Source: Taibaiella sp.
Lineage (GTDB): Bacteria > Bacteroidota > Bacteroidia > Chitinophagales > Chitinophagaceae
Length of the DNA: 33,658 nt
Assembly: GCA_014377675.1 (NCBI GenBank)
Contig: JACMPD010000015.1
Coordinates: 1-33,658 of the forward strand
Reading direction: 5' to 3'
Positions 7,561-17,601 of the stretch are shown here, one piece after another. The notes under the pieces were generated by a model that was not told the origin of the DNA, did not search any database, and worked only from the letters and a program-made list of their open reading frames with translations. How positions within the stretch are numbered: position 1 is the stretch's first letter; the number at the start of each line of letters is the position of its first letter. A program made the translations under genes and the position numbers.

Positions 7561-8277
7561 ATGAAAATAGCACTTATAGGATACGGAAAAATGGGCCATG
7601 CGATAGAGCAGGCCGCGCTGAAAAGAGGACACAGTATTGTGTTGCGCATCAACTCGGCTAACCGGCACGAGCTCAATGCAGCAAGCCTTGAAGCAGCAGA
7701 TGTAGTTATTGAATTTACAGGCCCCGAAACAGCCAGAACGAATGTGCTGGCGTGTTTGGCGGCGGGCAAAAAAGTGGTGTGCGGCAGCACCGGCTGGAAT
7801 GAAGAACTACAGGAGGTGACCGCAACAGCTAAGGAGCGGCAGGGTACTTTCCTGTACGCGTCTAATTTCAGCATTGGGGTAAATATATTCTTTGAGGTGA
7901 ACAAACTATTGGCGACGCTGATAAACGGGCACGGTGCCTATGAGCCACAAATAGAAGAAACCCACCACCTGCAAAAAAAAGACGCGCCAAGCGGCACCGC
8001 TATAACACTCGCTGAACAAATACTGGAGCGGCTGCAAACTAAGAAAACATGGTCGCTGAACTTTTTGAACAATGCAGATATTTTGCCTGTGCTGGCGCAC
8101 AGAACCGAGGATGTACCTGGTACACATAAGGTAAAATACATCTCCGAAATTGATAGTATTGAAATAATACATACTGCACACAATAGGGATGGCTTCGCAT
8201 TAGGGGCAGTTCTCGCAGCGGAATTTCTGGAAAGCCGACAGGGTGTATTTACAATGCGCGATGTATTGTTCAGTTAA
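7561..8277 (+). CDS. dapB: 4-hydroxy-tetrahydrodipicolinate reductase
   Basis: MKIALIGYGKMGHAIE, EETHHLQKKDAPSGTA motif, typical C-terminus HTAHNRDGFALGAVLAAEFL. Confidence 0.93.
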   Translation: MKIALIGYGKMGHAIEQAALKRGHSIVLRINSANRHELNAASLEAADVVIEFTGPETARTNVLACLAAGKKVVCGSTGWNEELQEVTATAKERQGTFLYASNFSIGVNIFFEVNKLLATLINGHGAYEPQIEETHHLQKKDAPSGTAITLAEQILERLQTKKTWSLNFLNNADILPVLAHRTEDVPGTHKVKYISEIDSIEIIHTAHNRDGFALGAVLAAEFLESRQGVFTMRDVLFS

Positions 8278-8342
8278 GGCCAGGAGACACTTTGTTAAAA
8301 TGCCAGCTCAATTATTATATATTTTAAAACGGATAACTTTTT

Positions 8343-8741
8343 ATGAAAAAACTGATATTGGCGATAGGGCTTATGGGGACAGTCGCGGCGTTCTCATCAT
8401 GCGAGGATGGCAAGGAAAATGATGGCAAAACAGCCATAGTGCAGGATAGCCTGATAACGGTATTGCCTACGTGGCAGGCGCTGAAAATAAAGATAGAAGA
8501 TAACCGCACCGAGATGAATGTAATTGTTGGTGACGCTTCGTTTTTTACTGCGTCGCCCCAAGAGAAAGCCCGCAAAGCTGAGGAGCTGGGCAAACTGATA
8601 TTGCGCATATACGGTAAGGGCAACTACCTTGAAAAAGGCAACCTTGTGGTAACAAAAGATGTGCGCAATAACTCTGAAACACCCGCTGACGGCATTAGTA
8701 CGCCAATACCATTCAGCGAACTGAAAAAGGCGGGGTTTTAG
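8343..8741 (+). CDS. Hypothetical lipoprotein
   Basis: 132 aa, signal peptide with lipobox-like AFSSCED. Confidence 0.6.
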   Translation: MKKLILAIGLMGTVAAFSSCEDGKENDGKTAIVQDSLITVLPTWQALKIKIEDNRTEMNVIVGDASFFTASPQEKARKAEELGKLILRIYGKGNYLEKGNLVVTKDVRNNSETPADGISTPIPFSELKKAGF

Positions 8742-8767
8742 TCAAAAGTAACCGGAGTGATAAAAAC

Positions 8768-8802
8768 AAAACCGCCAGGCAGTAATTAATGCCTGGCGGT
8801 TT
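8768..8802. terminator. Bidirectional intrinsic terminator
   Basis: AAACCGCCAGGC (8768-8779) pairs with GCCTGGCGGTTT (8791-8802). Confidence 0.85.
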
Positions 8803-8818
8803 ATATAAAAAAATAAAA

Positions 8819-10975
8819 TTATTTCAGATAATCATCAAAGTAATTGGTTATTTTCTGCATCAGGTGTACCCTGTCTTTACCTCTCACATTATGCTCATGA
8901 CCGGGGTACACGAAGTAGTCAACCTGCACGCCCTCGTCAACCGATTTTTTTATTAAGTCCATGCTGTGCTGCCATACTACCACGTTGTCGCTCGCGCCAT
9001 GTATCAGCATCAGTTTCCCCTGCAGGTTTTTCACCTTATCCAAAAGATTACTTTTGTTGTAGCCTTCAGGGTTTGTTTTCGGGGTGGTCATGTAACGCTC
9101 GGTGTACATTACCTCATACATGCTCCAGTCTATTACCGGCCCACCCGCCACTGCACACTTAAAGATCCCGGGGTGCCTTAGCATAAGAGATGTTGTCATA
9201 AAACCGCCAAAACTCCAGCCATGCACGCCCATGCGGGCCGGGTCAATAAAATTCTGCTTCTTCAGGTACTCCACCGCTTTCAACTGATCATCCATCTCCA
9301 CATCACCGAGCCTGCGCCAGGTAGCCTGCTCAAATGCCATGCCCCTGTTCCAGCTGCCGCGGCCATCCATTGTGAAAATGATATAGCCATGCTGCGCCAT
9401 ATACTCATACCAGAGGTTGCCGCTTTCCGGGAAAGAGTTGTGGAGCAGCTGCACGTTGGGGCCATTGTACAAGTACACAATAACCGGGTATTTTTTATTG
9501 CTGTCAAAGTTTGGCGGCAGTATCATTTTACTGTAAAGCGTAGTGGCTCCGTCAGCTGCTTTTATGGTAATGTTACGTACCTGTGCTCTTTCATATTCGG
9601 CCAGCGGATCAGGCGACTTCATCAACTCAACTGAAACAGTGCCATCAACCGAACGCACATAGGTGTTTTTAGGTGTACCAGCGGCGCTATAAACGTCAAG
9701 CACATATTTTCCATCATCGCTTACTGTGGCGCTGTGCATTCCCGCCCCCTTATCTATGCGCTCCATGCGGCCGCTTTCAAGGCTTACACTATAGATATGC
9801 TTTTCAAGCGGAGACTCTTTTGAAGCGGTAATGATCATTTTGTCACCCGCTTTGGTGAATGAGATTAGTTCATTCACCACCCATGCTCCCTTTGTCAATT
9901 GTTTTACCAGTTTTCCATCAGTATTGTAGAGGTATAGGTGGGCATACCCGTCGCGCTCACTCCACCATATAAATTCGTCATTATTGCCGGGTAAAAAGGT
10001 TAGTGCGTGGGTCGGGTGCACATACTTTTCGTCAGTTTCTTCAAAAAGGGTTTTTATTTTTTCCCCTGTCGCCGCATTGTATTTATTGAGCAGCAGGTGG
10101 TTTTGCTGCCTGTTCAGTATTCCTACGAATATATATTTTTCATCCGGGCTCCAGGTGACTGAAGTAAGGTAGTGGTCTTTGAAATTGACACCGGTTTTCA
10201 AGGTAACTATTGCACCGGTAGCAGGGTTATAAACACACAGGGTTACTTCATGCGAAGTGCCACCCGCCATAGGATACTTAATTATTTCAGCCTTCGCGGG
10301 TACTACATCCCATTTTACAATCGGGTAGTCATTGACCATGCGCTGATCCATGCGGTAAAAGGCCAGCAGGTTTCCTTTAGGGGAAAAGAATATACCCTTG
10401 TCTATCCCGAACTCTTCGCGGTGTACTGATTTACCACAAATAACATCTGCGGGTTCAGCGGTTATTTTTATATTTCCTTTCTGAGGATCCCACATCCACA
10501 GGTTGTTGTCAATTGTCCACGCTACGCGCTTGCTGTTGTCGACTGTAACATTTTCCGCCTTATCAGGCAATGTCATTAATGTTTCCCAGTTAAACTTCTT
10601 GTCAGCAAGGATGCCCGCTACAACTGTTTTATCGTTAACGAAGTATACACCATCCTTACCCAGCCATTTAATAGCCGGTATAGTTTCCTGCTTAATGCCA
10701 TCAGGAAAACTGCCCCGGGTAATGGTACGGCTCACGGGGCCGCCTTCCGCTGAGTAATCAGTCGCAGTCCACACCTCTTCTCCGCTCTTTTTTTCTGATT
10801 GCCAGAGTATGTCGGTACCGGGCTGCCAGCCGGCGCTCTTAATACCTTTGGTGGCCAGGGTAGTGCCCATGCCGTTGGTGGCTTCAGCCATAGTAAACTG
10901 CTTCTTTTGAGCAAAAGAAGGCTGATAGATGGCCATTAAGGCTAAAGCAGGCAGAAAATGTTTAAAATTCCTCAT
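8819..10975 (-). CDS. S9 family peptidase, dipeptidyl peptidase IV-like
   Basis: Signal peptide MRNFKHFLPALALMAIYQPSFAQ, DPP IV beta-propeller then GWSFGG nucleophile, ASDNVVVWQHS and PGHEHNVRG catalytic regions; start trimmed to ATG 10975. Confidence 0.9.
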   Translation of the reverse strand: MRNFKHFLPALALMAIYQPSFAQKKQFTMAEATNGMGTTLATKGIKSAGWQPGTDILWQSEKKSGEEVWTATDYSAEGGPVSRTITRGSFPDGIKQETIPAIKWLGKDGVYFVNDKTVVAGILADKKFNWETLMTLPDKAENVTVDNSKRVAWTIDNNLWMWDPQKGNIKITAEPADVICGKSVHREEFGIDKGIFFSPKGNLLAFYRMDQRMVNDYPIVKWDVVPAKAEIIKYPMAGGTSHEVTLCVYNPATGAIVTLKTGVNFKDHYLTSVTWSPDEKYIFVGILNRQQNHLLLNKYNAATGEKIKTLFEETDEKYVHPTHALTFLPGNNDEFIWWSERDGYAHLYLYNTDGKLVKQLTKGAWVVNELISFTKAGDKMIITASKESPLEKHIYSVSLESGRMERIDKGAGMHSATVSDDGKYVLDVYSAAGTPKNTYVRSVDGTVSVELMKSPDPLAEYERAQVRNITIKAADGATTLYSKMILPPNFDSNKKYPVIVYLYNGPNVQLLHNSFPESGNLWYEYMAQHGYIIFTMDGRGSWNRGMAFEQATWRRLGDVEMDDQLKAVEYLKKQNFIDPARMGVHGWSFGGFMTTSLMLRHPGIFKCAVAGGPVIDWSMYEVMYTERYMTTPKTNPEGYNKSNLLDKVKNLQGKLMLIHGASDNVVVWQHSMDLIKKSVDEGVQVDYFVYPGHEHNVRGKDRVHLMQKITNYFDDYLK

Positions 10976-10992
10976 AAAAAGTTGTTCCGATG

Positions 10993-11000
10993 CAAAACTA
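10993..11000 (-). promoter_or_regulatory. -7 element TAGTTTTG for the S9 peptidase
   Basis: CAAAACTA on +; matches TAnnTTTG; overlaps the longer track start, supporting the shorter start. Confidence 0.4.
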
Positions 11001-11232
11001 AAAAGTAATGGGGGATATTTCATACCCCTTAAAAGGTTAGTATTCCAAACGGGAAGCCGAGAGTAGTTTGGGAGGCACAGAGATATATTCTACCTGATTT
11101 TTATAGATATATTTTGATACCTTTATAGTTCAAGGTAATATGGCGGTTAAATATTTTCCCCTGCTTTAAACCTGATTGAAAACCCGTGGTCTTATTAACG
11201 TTAACAATATAAAAACCTTTAAAACAAACGCT

Positions 11233-12090
11233 ATGTTCAGGTCAAAACTTTCCCTCACTACAGGCACTGCGGTGCTTACTATCGGTTTATTCATTTTTGC
11301 GGCCTCATGCAATAAAAAAGAAAAGGAAACTGTAACTACAACTGAAGATAGCGGATATGCTTCCGAGCAGTCGGTTGCTGAAAAGTCCTTTGATGACGCT
11401 CAGTCAATAGCTGACCAGGCTAATAATGTAACTTCAGGCAACCTGGGTTACAAAACAACCGGATTAACTGCGGGGAGCTGCGCCACTGTAACACGTAGTG
11501 GTGATACAACGGTGATTGACTTTGGTACTACCAACTGCATGTGCCATGACGGGCGCAACCGCCGGGGTAAAATAATAGTTGTAAAGGTGGGTGCCTATTC
11601 GGCAACTGGCTCTGTAAAAACAATTACGTTTAACAACTACTACCAGAACGATAACCAGGTAACCGGTACCAAGACGATTACCAATATGGGCAATAACTCT
11701 GCGGGGGTACCTTATTTTAATATAACAGTAAGTGGGTCAGTAGTGCTGGCAAGCGGCGCGGGCACCATTACTACCAACTGGACCAGGGTGCGGACCTGGA
11801 TAGCGGGTTCGGCAACACCAACTGACTGGACTGATGACGCTTATACAATCAGCGGCTCCGGAACAATGACGCGGCCCAGTGGCGCTGTAGTGAGCATAAA
11901 TATAGCAACAGCTACCCCACTGCTGGTAAAATATGGCTGCAGGTGGATAGAAGCCGGCGAGATAGTGTATATACTGCCAAGTGGCCTGACCAGAACCATT
12001 AACTTCGGCAGCAACACAGCGCCGGTATGTGACGCCACGGCAGTACTTACATTGCCATCAGGTGTAACCCGCACTATTACAATGCCTTAA
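11233..12090 (+). CDS. Hypothetical lipoprotein
   Basis: MFRSKLSLTTGTAVLTIGLFIFAASCNKKEK signal with lipobox; Thr/Gly-rich beta-type sequence; no family recognised. Confidence 0.65.
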   Translation: MFRSKLSLTTGTAVLTIGLFIFAASCNKKEKETVTTTEDSGYASEQSVAEKSFDDAQSIADQANNVTSGNLGYKTTGLTAGSCATVTRSGDTTVIDFGTTNCMCHDGRNRRGKIIVVKVGAYSATGSVKTITFNNYYQNDNQVTGTKTITNMGNNSAGVPYFNITVSGSVVLASGAGTITTNWTRVRTWIAGSATPTDWTDDAYTISGSGTMTRPSGAVVSINIATATPLLVKYGCRWIEAGEIVYILPSGLTRTINFGSNTAPVCDATAVLTLPSGVTRTITMP

Positions 12091-12117
12091 TAAAATGCAA
12101 TTGATAACAAATATTTC

Positions 12118-12162
12118 TTTAAATCATTATGGCTCCGAAAAACGGAGCCATAATGATTTAAA
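12118..12162. terminator. 45-bp perfect hairpin between convergent genes (20-bp stem, AAAAA loop), probable bidirectional terminator
   Basis: TTTAAATCATTATGGCTCCG-AAAAA-CGGAGCCATAATGATTTAAA. Confidence 0.65.
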
Positions 12163-12175
12163 CGGCAGAAGGAAT

Positions 12176-13081
12176 TTATAGGGCATGTAGTAATGTCTCT
12201 AATGAATGATGTAATTCTTTGTATTTTTCAGGATTCTTGTCTTTAAGGCTCTGTAAATTTTTCAGCTTCCATAGTATAGCGGGAAACTGGCTAAAATCAT
12301 AAATATTCCAGTCTGGCATTAAGTTCTTAATGCTTAACAAAAAAAATTTGTCCTGATTATTTAAATTTCCATGAATAGACTTTATCAATTTTGTACGGGT
12401 GCTTTCAAACTCGTCTTAATTAAATTGTTGTGCACTCATGCCGGCGAACTGATTGTTGAACGCAGAACGCTGGTCTTGCAAATTAGGAGATAGTATTTCA
12501 TGGATAGGCCGTGCGCTACTTAACAGGCAAAAAATAAAGCCTGTTTTAACGGCCTCAGTAATTCCTTCATTTTCTAACAGGTATTTTATATCAAATAAAT
12601 CCCGGGGATGCTGGCGATCTAATGCCGCGCAAATTTTGCCACCATACAATTGCCCTACCGGAACAATTTTGATAGCGCAAAAGGCTTCAAATTCCATTTG
12701 TGCATTATCGCATAAAACCATACTTAATGGTTGTTCGATTGTTCCCCGGTTGATTGCACTAACCTCAAGTTTAATGTCAACCCCGTTAGCGGAAACGAAT
12801 AATTTCAAAATATCTTCACGGTGTGATATGCGTGCATTCGGTATTACTTTTTGGGTATTTGCTTTAATTCGCTCCAGGGCATCAGAGATGTTTGCGAGTG
12901 AAGTTACCCGGTCCTCAACCGGCAGATAAGTTACATCTATATCGATTGATAAACGAGGCATATTGCGTACGAAAAGGTTAATTGCGGTACCGCCATGAAG
13001 CGCAAAACAATTTTCTTTAGCTACTTCTGGTAGCACACTCAACAGCAATGCAACTTGCTTTTTATATGCCGGTTTTTCCAT
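12176..13081 (-). pseudogene. AbiEii/AbiGii-family nucleotidyltransferase toxin interrupted by an in-frame TAA at 12416-12418
   Basis: 221-aa ORF (MEKPAYKKQVALLLSVLPEVAKENCFALHGGTAINLF..., LSIDIDVTYLP) followed in the same frame by DEFESTRTKLIKSIHGNLNNQDKFFLLSIKNLMPDWNIYDFSQFPAILWKLKNLQ, recalled as a normal AbiEii C-terminus. Confidence 0.75.
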
Positions 13082-13844
13082 ATTCGTCTAACTCTTTAGG
13101 GACTGTTATTTTATATCTGGCGATATAAACGCCTTTTTTTACTAAACTTCTTTTTCCATCTCCTAAATCAACTTTGGCCAAGTTTATATATCTAAACCAA
13201 TCATGTCCGGTTTTCTCTGCCATATATAGAAACAACCGCTTGACTTTAACCGAATGGCAATTTTCAAGCAATTCCTGTACCTGCCCTGGTATAAGATTAT
13301 TTAAGCCTTCCATCAGTTGGTAGCATTCCAATAAATCCTGATGAGCGGGCGCCAAATACAAACATTCCATAATTGCCCGGGCTGCAGCAGATATTTGTAT
13401 GTAAATATTTTTAACATTGATCGTCGTAAGGCCAGAGTTGCCTTGCAGAAAAGATGTAGGATGGTATTCAATGTCAATGCCCCAGTTGTGTTTTTTCAGC
13501 CAGGTGGGAATCATGTCGTCATCGTTTCCAAAAAGGATGACTTTCTTCGGCGAAAATTCTAAATAATGGGCTTTACCCAGCAAAGACAAAGCGGTTTTGC
13601 CGCCAGGGTGAACTTTTGACGATGCCTGGTTTTGCAGGGCATATATTGCCCCTTCATAACCTACTTCATCTCCAGACCGAACCATTGCCCCGTTACCGAT
13701 TGATTCAAGCCAGCCGCTGTTCCTGTATCTTTTCTGAAGATTTGAATCATAGCCCAGCCGGGTAAGCCATGCTGACTGAAACACGATACCATAGGGATAA
13801 GCTGAAAGTAGCTGGTTTATTTTTGTTGTTTTTTGAGTACCCAT
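13062..13844 (-). CDS. Type IV toxin-antitoxin system AbiEi-family antitoxin
   Basis: 260 aa, N-terminal winged-helix-like region, overlaps the AbiEii start by 20 nt as in AbiE operons. Confidence 0.75.
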   Translation of the reverse strand: MGTQKTTKINQLLSAYPYGIVFQSAWLTRLGYDSNLQKRYRNSGWLESIGNGAMVRSGDEVGYEGAIYALQNQASSKVHPGGKTALSLLGKAHYLEFSPKKVILFGNDDDMIPTWLKKHNWGIDIEYHPTSFLQGNSGLTTINVKNIYIQISAAARAIMECLYLAPAHQDLLECYQLMEGLNNLIPGQVQELLENCHSVKVKRLFLYMAEKTGHDWFRYINLAKVDLGDGKRSLVKKGVYIARYKITVPKELDEYGKTGI

Positions 13845-13987
13845 AGTACCATTATTGTTATTTTTTTAAACCAATTTCTCTGGAGAGTTTATTTTTACCT
13901 ACATAAAGGTACTAAATGTACTTGAATTGCACATTTTTTAAACTGGATATACAAATGACTATTTCAAACCAGGACAACGGTTTCCAC

Positions 13988-15064
13988 TTACACTCCGGCC
14001 TTTCTTTGCAATATACCTGCACCTGTAGCCAGCAAGGCCGAAGGCAATGCCATAAATGCCATTACCAGCCATATTGGGGAGTTAATGAACAGCAAACAAA
14101 GAAAAATTGAAGAGCAATTAACGGCGGCAAATAGCCATGTGATAACGGCGTGGGAAATTCCCGCATCAAGCAGGTAATAATGGAGATGGCGGCGGTCCGC
14201 CTTGAGTGGCGAAATGCCTTTTACTGCCCGTAACACAAATACCCGCAACGCGTCAAAGACAGGTAGAAAGAAAACTGCAATTACCAGCCGTAAGGCAGAC
14301 TGCCCGCCAAAGGCGTCATGAATGTGGTAGATAATATGGCTCGCCGAGGAGCGGATAAACAGCAATGACAGCAGAAATATGCTGAAACCCAGCAGCATGG
14401 AGCCGGTATCGCCCATGTATATTTTAGCGGGCGGATAGTTGAAGAAAAGCAGCCCCGCTGTGGCACCCGTAAGGGAAAAAGCGATGCACGCCGTTGCCGT
14501 TTCATTAGAGAACGCCATGAGCAGGCCAAATAATGTGGTGTAAAGCAACGACATCATACACGCCAGCCCATCTATGCCATCAATAAAATTAAATACATTA
14601 ATGAAAAAAGTGCCGCAAAACGTAGTGAGCAATACACTCACCGGAAAGGGAAGCTCATGGATACCAAAGGTACCATACAATGAAGTAATTCGAATATCAG
14701 CAAAGTATACGGTTATGGCTGTGGCAGCCAGCTGTGCCAGTAGCTTTTTTGAAGGCCGCATATTCATAATATCATCGTACACGCCGGTAAAAAAGAGAAT
14801 GACAGAGGAAATGATAATGTAATTCCACCCGCTAAAGTTCAGTGGCACGAAGAACGGCGCTATAGCCATATACCCAATAAAAATACCTATGCCACCCAGG
14901 CTGGGTATTTGCTCGCCATGTATCTTACGGATGTTGTCCGGTATGTCAAATATTTTGCGCTTGGCGGTGATGAAAATAATCTTTCTTACAGCGTACACGC
15001 CCACCAAAGCCGCCAGTGCGAAGGACAACAGATATTGGCAGTATGCGGGTAAGGTAGTGAGCAT
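13988..15064 (-). CDS. Undecaprenyl-phosphate sugar-1-phosphate transferase (MraY/WecA family)
   Basis: Polytopic; motifs IPSLGGIGIF, NVFNFIDGIDGLA, KIYMGDTGSMLLGF, DRRHLHYYLL. Confidence 0.88.
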   Translation of the reverse strand: MLTTLPAYCQYLLSFALAALVGVYAVRKIIFITAKRKIFDIPDNIRKIHGEQIPSLGGIGIFIGYMAIAPFFVPLNFSGWNYIIISSVILFFTGVYDDIMNMRPSKKLLAQLAATAITVYFADIRITSLYGTFGIHELPFPVSVLLTTFCGTFFINVFNFIDGIDGLACMMSLLYTTLFGLLMAFSNETATACIAFSLTGATAGLLFFNYPPAKIYMGDTGSMLLGFSIFLLSLLFIRSSASHIIYHIHDAFGGQSALRLVIAVFFLPVFDALRVFVLRAVKGISPLKADRRHLHYYLLDAGISHAVITWLFAAVNCSSIFLCLLFINSPIWLVMAFMALPSALLATGAGILQRKAGV

Positions 15065-15095
15065 ATCGGGGTTAACGCAGCGGGGTTGTATATTA

Positions 15096-16034
15096 TTATG
15101 AAGAGGTGTTATCGAATACCTGCCGCATAAAATTCAGGGTGAAAGAATAAAGATTGAAGCCACCTGCCTGCAACGCATCAGTGATAGCTTTTTGTAGCTG
15201 GTAGCGGCTCACACCGCCCATGCGCCTGGTCTGCATCAGTTGCCAGCTTTTCTGAGCCAGCAGTTGTATTTTCTTTTCTGTTATTTTATTACCCGCAGCT
15301 ACAAAGTTTTCTATTTCTTCTGCAAGCTCCGCAATGCCCGTTTCATCAGTAGCTACTGTTTTAAACACGGGAATCTCCCTTTCATCTCCTGCTTTTTCAT
15401 GAGCCATTAAGCGCAGGTTGCGGTAAAGAGCTTCGGCGTTGTCACGGTCAGCTTTATTCACAACAAATATATCCGCTATTTCCATAATACCCGCTTTCAG
15501 GGTTTGTACTTCATCGCCCGCCTCTGGTACCAGGGCCACTATGGTGCAGTCCGCAAGGCCGGCAACTTCCACTTCACTCTGCCCTACCCCCACTGTTTCC
15601 ACCACAACCAGGTCAAACAGGCTATCCTTCACCAGGTCGGTTATTTCAATTATTTTACTGCTCAGGCCGCCAAGTGCGCCTCTGGAAGCAAGAGAACGGA
15701 TATATATATTTTTGTTAGTATAAAAAGCATTCATGCGTATGCGATCACCCAGCAGCGCGCCAAAGTTAAATGGCGATGAAGGGTCAACTGCTATAACGGC
15801 TATTTTTTTGTGCTGCTGCAGCCAGTGGCGCAGCAGCGCGTTAACCAGCGTACTTTTGCCCGCACCCGGTGGGCCGGTGATACCTATCACGGGGGTGGTG
15901 TTGTTTTCCCGCAGCCCGGTGAGCAGTTCCAGGTAACCGGGAAGCTCATTTTCCACAATGCTGATGCCTTTGGCGAGTGCCAGGTAACTGCCGTGTTTTA
16001 TGTCCCCGCTAAGTTGTTTAATATTGTTGTGCAC
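15096..16034 (-). CDS. meaB: Methylmalonyl-CoA mutase-associated GTPase MeaB
   Basis: GITGPPGAGKSTLVNALL Walker A, VAVDPSSPFNFGALLGDRIRM, VETVGVGQSEVEVA, VNKAD. Confidence 0.92.
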   Translation of the reverse strand: MHNNIKQLSGDIKHGSYLALAKGISIVENELPGYLELLTGLRENNTTPVIGITGPPGAGKSTLVNALLRHWLQQHKKIAVIAVDPSSPFNFGALLGDRIRMNAFYTNKNIYIRSLASRGALGGLSSKIIEITDLVKDSLFDLVVVETVGVGQSEVEVAGLADCTIVALVPEAGDEVQTLKAGIMEIADIFVVNKADRDNAEALYRNLRLMAHEKAGDEREIPVFKTVATDETGIAELAEEIENFVAAGNKITEKKIQLLAQKSWQLMQTRRMGGVSRYQLQKAITDALQAGGFNLYSFTLNFMRQVFDNTSS

Positions 16035-16077
16035 TAAATTACCGTTTTAACCGTTTTAACACACTATAGGCTAAACT

Positions 16078-17367
16078 GTGAGCAAAAGTAGTTTTCTAAA
16101 TAATAAGAAGTTAACAAAGTCTGATATTGCTGTAATAAGCATACTTATAATGGTTGGCGGCTTACTTATTTCCCGCTTATTTCTGTCGGTGGGTATGTTG
16201 ATTTTCGGCGTTAATGCTTTGTGGGGCGTGCACCCGCGCACATGGCTGCGGGATAAGTGGTGGCTTACCGGCCTGGCCTGGGTGGGCATGTATGCACTCA
16301 GCGGCCTTTGGAGTACTGATAAAGAAACCTGGGGAGTATTGCTGCAGGTGAAGCTGCCAGTACTGCTGCTGCCTGTCTCTTTTTATTGTCTCCCTGCTTT
16401 CAGCCGGCGGCAACTGGAACTGCTCACGTTGGGTATAGGGCTGATGCTGCTTGCGGGTGCGTGTTACAGTGTATCATTCCTTATTCTTCATTACCAGCAT
16501 TATATACAGGAGTATAATGTCTCGCACATGATACCTACACCGGTATATGGCGAATATATCTGCTTCAGCATGACGATTGCCCTATATATTTGCTGGTGCG
16601 TGTATATGTGGCCCTCTCTCAACACGCGCCCGGTCAAGTGGTTTACAGGCTTTGTGATGGCCCTGCTGGCTGTTTACCTGCATGTGCTTGCCTCTAAAAG
16701 CGGCCTGCTCGCCTTGTATATTTTCATCATAGGCTGGGGGCTTTATCTTACTATAGCGCGCCGCAGTGTAGCAGGGCTTGTGGTGGTGCTGAGCCTGCCT
16801 GTAGTCCTTACACTGGCTGTTACCTACATCCCTACGCTGCACGAGCGCAAAGAACATATAATATATACCTGGTACCGCTATATGGACAATGACAAAAGCG
16901 GCCGGCTTGGGGATCTTTCCCGCATTGCCTCTTATGACATAGCCTTAAAACTGATAAAGGAACACCCTATTGCAGGTGTAGGTGCAGGTGACATGATGCC
17001 TGAAATGATAAAGGGTTATGAAAAATGGTATCCGTCAATAACAGAGCAGCGCAACCGCCTGATACCGCATAACCAGTTTATGACGGTCGGTTTCGCGTGC
17101 GGGCTTCCGGCTATGGCACTGTTCATCATCTGGGTATTTATGCCACTGCGCCGCATGGGCCGGAACCGGGAAAGTTTCTTTTTCTTTATTATTTGGCTGT
17201 CCCTGCTCATGCAACTGATGGTAGAGCCGTTTCTCGAGGGGCAGTTTGGGGTATTTGTGTACCTGTTTTTCATACTCTTTTTTCGGAACGTATTGCCCGG
17301 CAGGCTCACTGCATATAGCGGAGGAGGTGAAAACCTGAATCCGACCCCAATAATACCAGCAACCTGA
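16078..17367 (+). CDS. O-antigen ligase family (Wzy_C) membrane protein
   Basis: 429 aa polytopic; HPIAGVGAGDMMPEM...PHNQFMTVGFACGLPAM pattern; GTG start. Confidence 0.8.
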   Translation: MSKSSFLNNKKLTKSDIAVISILIMVGGLLISRLFLSVGMLIFGVNALWGVHPRTWLRDKWWLTGLAWVGMYALSGLWSTDKETWGVLLQVKLPVLLLPVSFYCLPAFSRRQLELLTLGIGLMLLAGACYSVSFLILHYQHYIQEYNVSHMIPTPVYGEYICFSMTIALYICWCVYMWPSLNTRPVKWFTGFVMALLAVYLHVLASKSGLLALYIFIIGWGLYLTIARRSVAGLVVVLSLPVVLTLAVTYIPTLHERKEHIIYTWYRYMDNDKSGRLGDLSRIASYDIALKLIKEHPIAGVGAGDMMPEMIKGYEKWYPSITEQRNRLIPHNQFMTVGFACGLPAMALFIIWVFMPLRRMGRNRESFFFFIIWLSLLMQLMVEPFLEGQFGVFVYLFFILFFRNVLPGRLTAYSGGGENLNPTPIIPAT

Positions 17368-17601
17368 TTAAATATAAATAACACGCATGAAACGTTATAC
17401 CCACACTTAAAACAGAGTAATTACGCATGTAATAGTGCCAGGTGTTTAAAAATAACCCGTGAATAACCGTTATTTTGTATTATTGTACCTTAATTGATTT
17501 TATTCAGGGCAATGTTGTTGCTTTGACGCATGTTTTTTTTAATTTTAACGGTGTTAAAAATATTGCCTCCCGAAAGAGTGCAGCTACAAACAGAAACAAG
17601 T

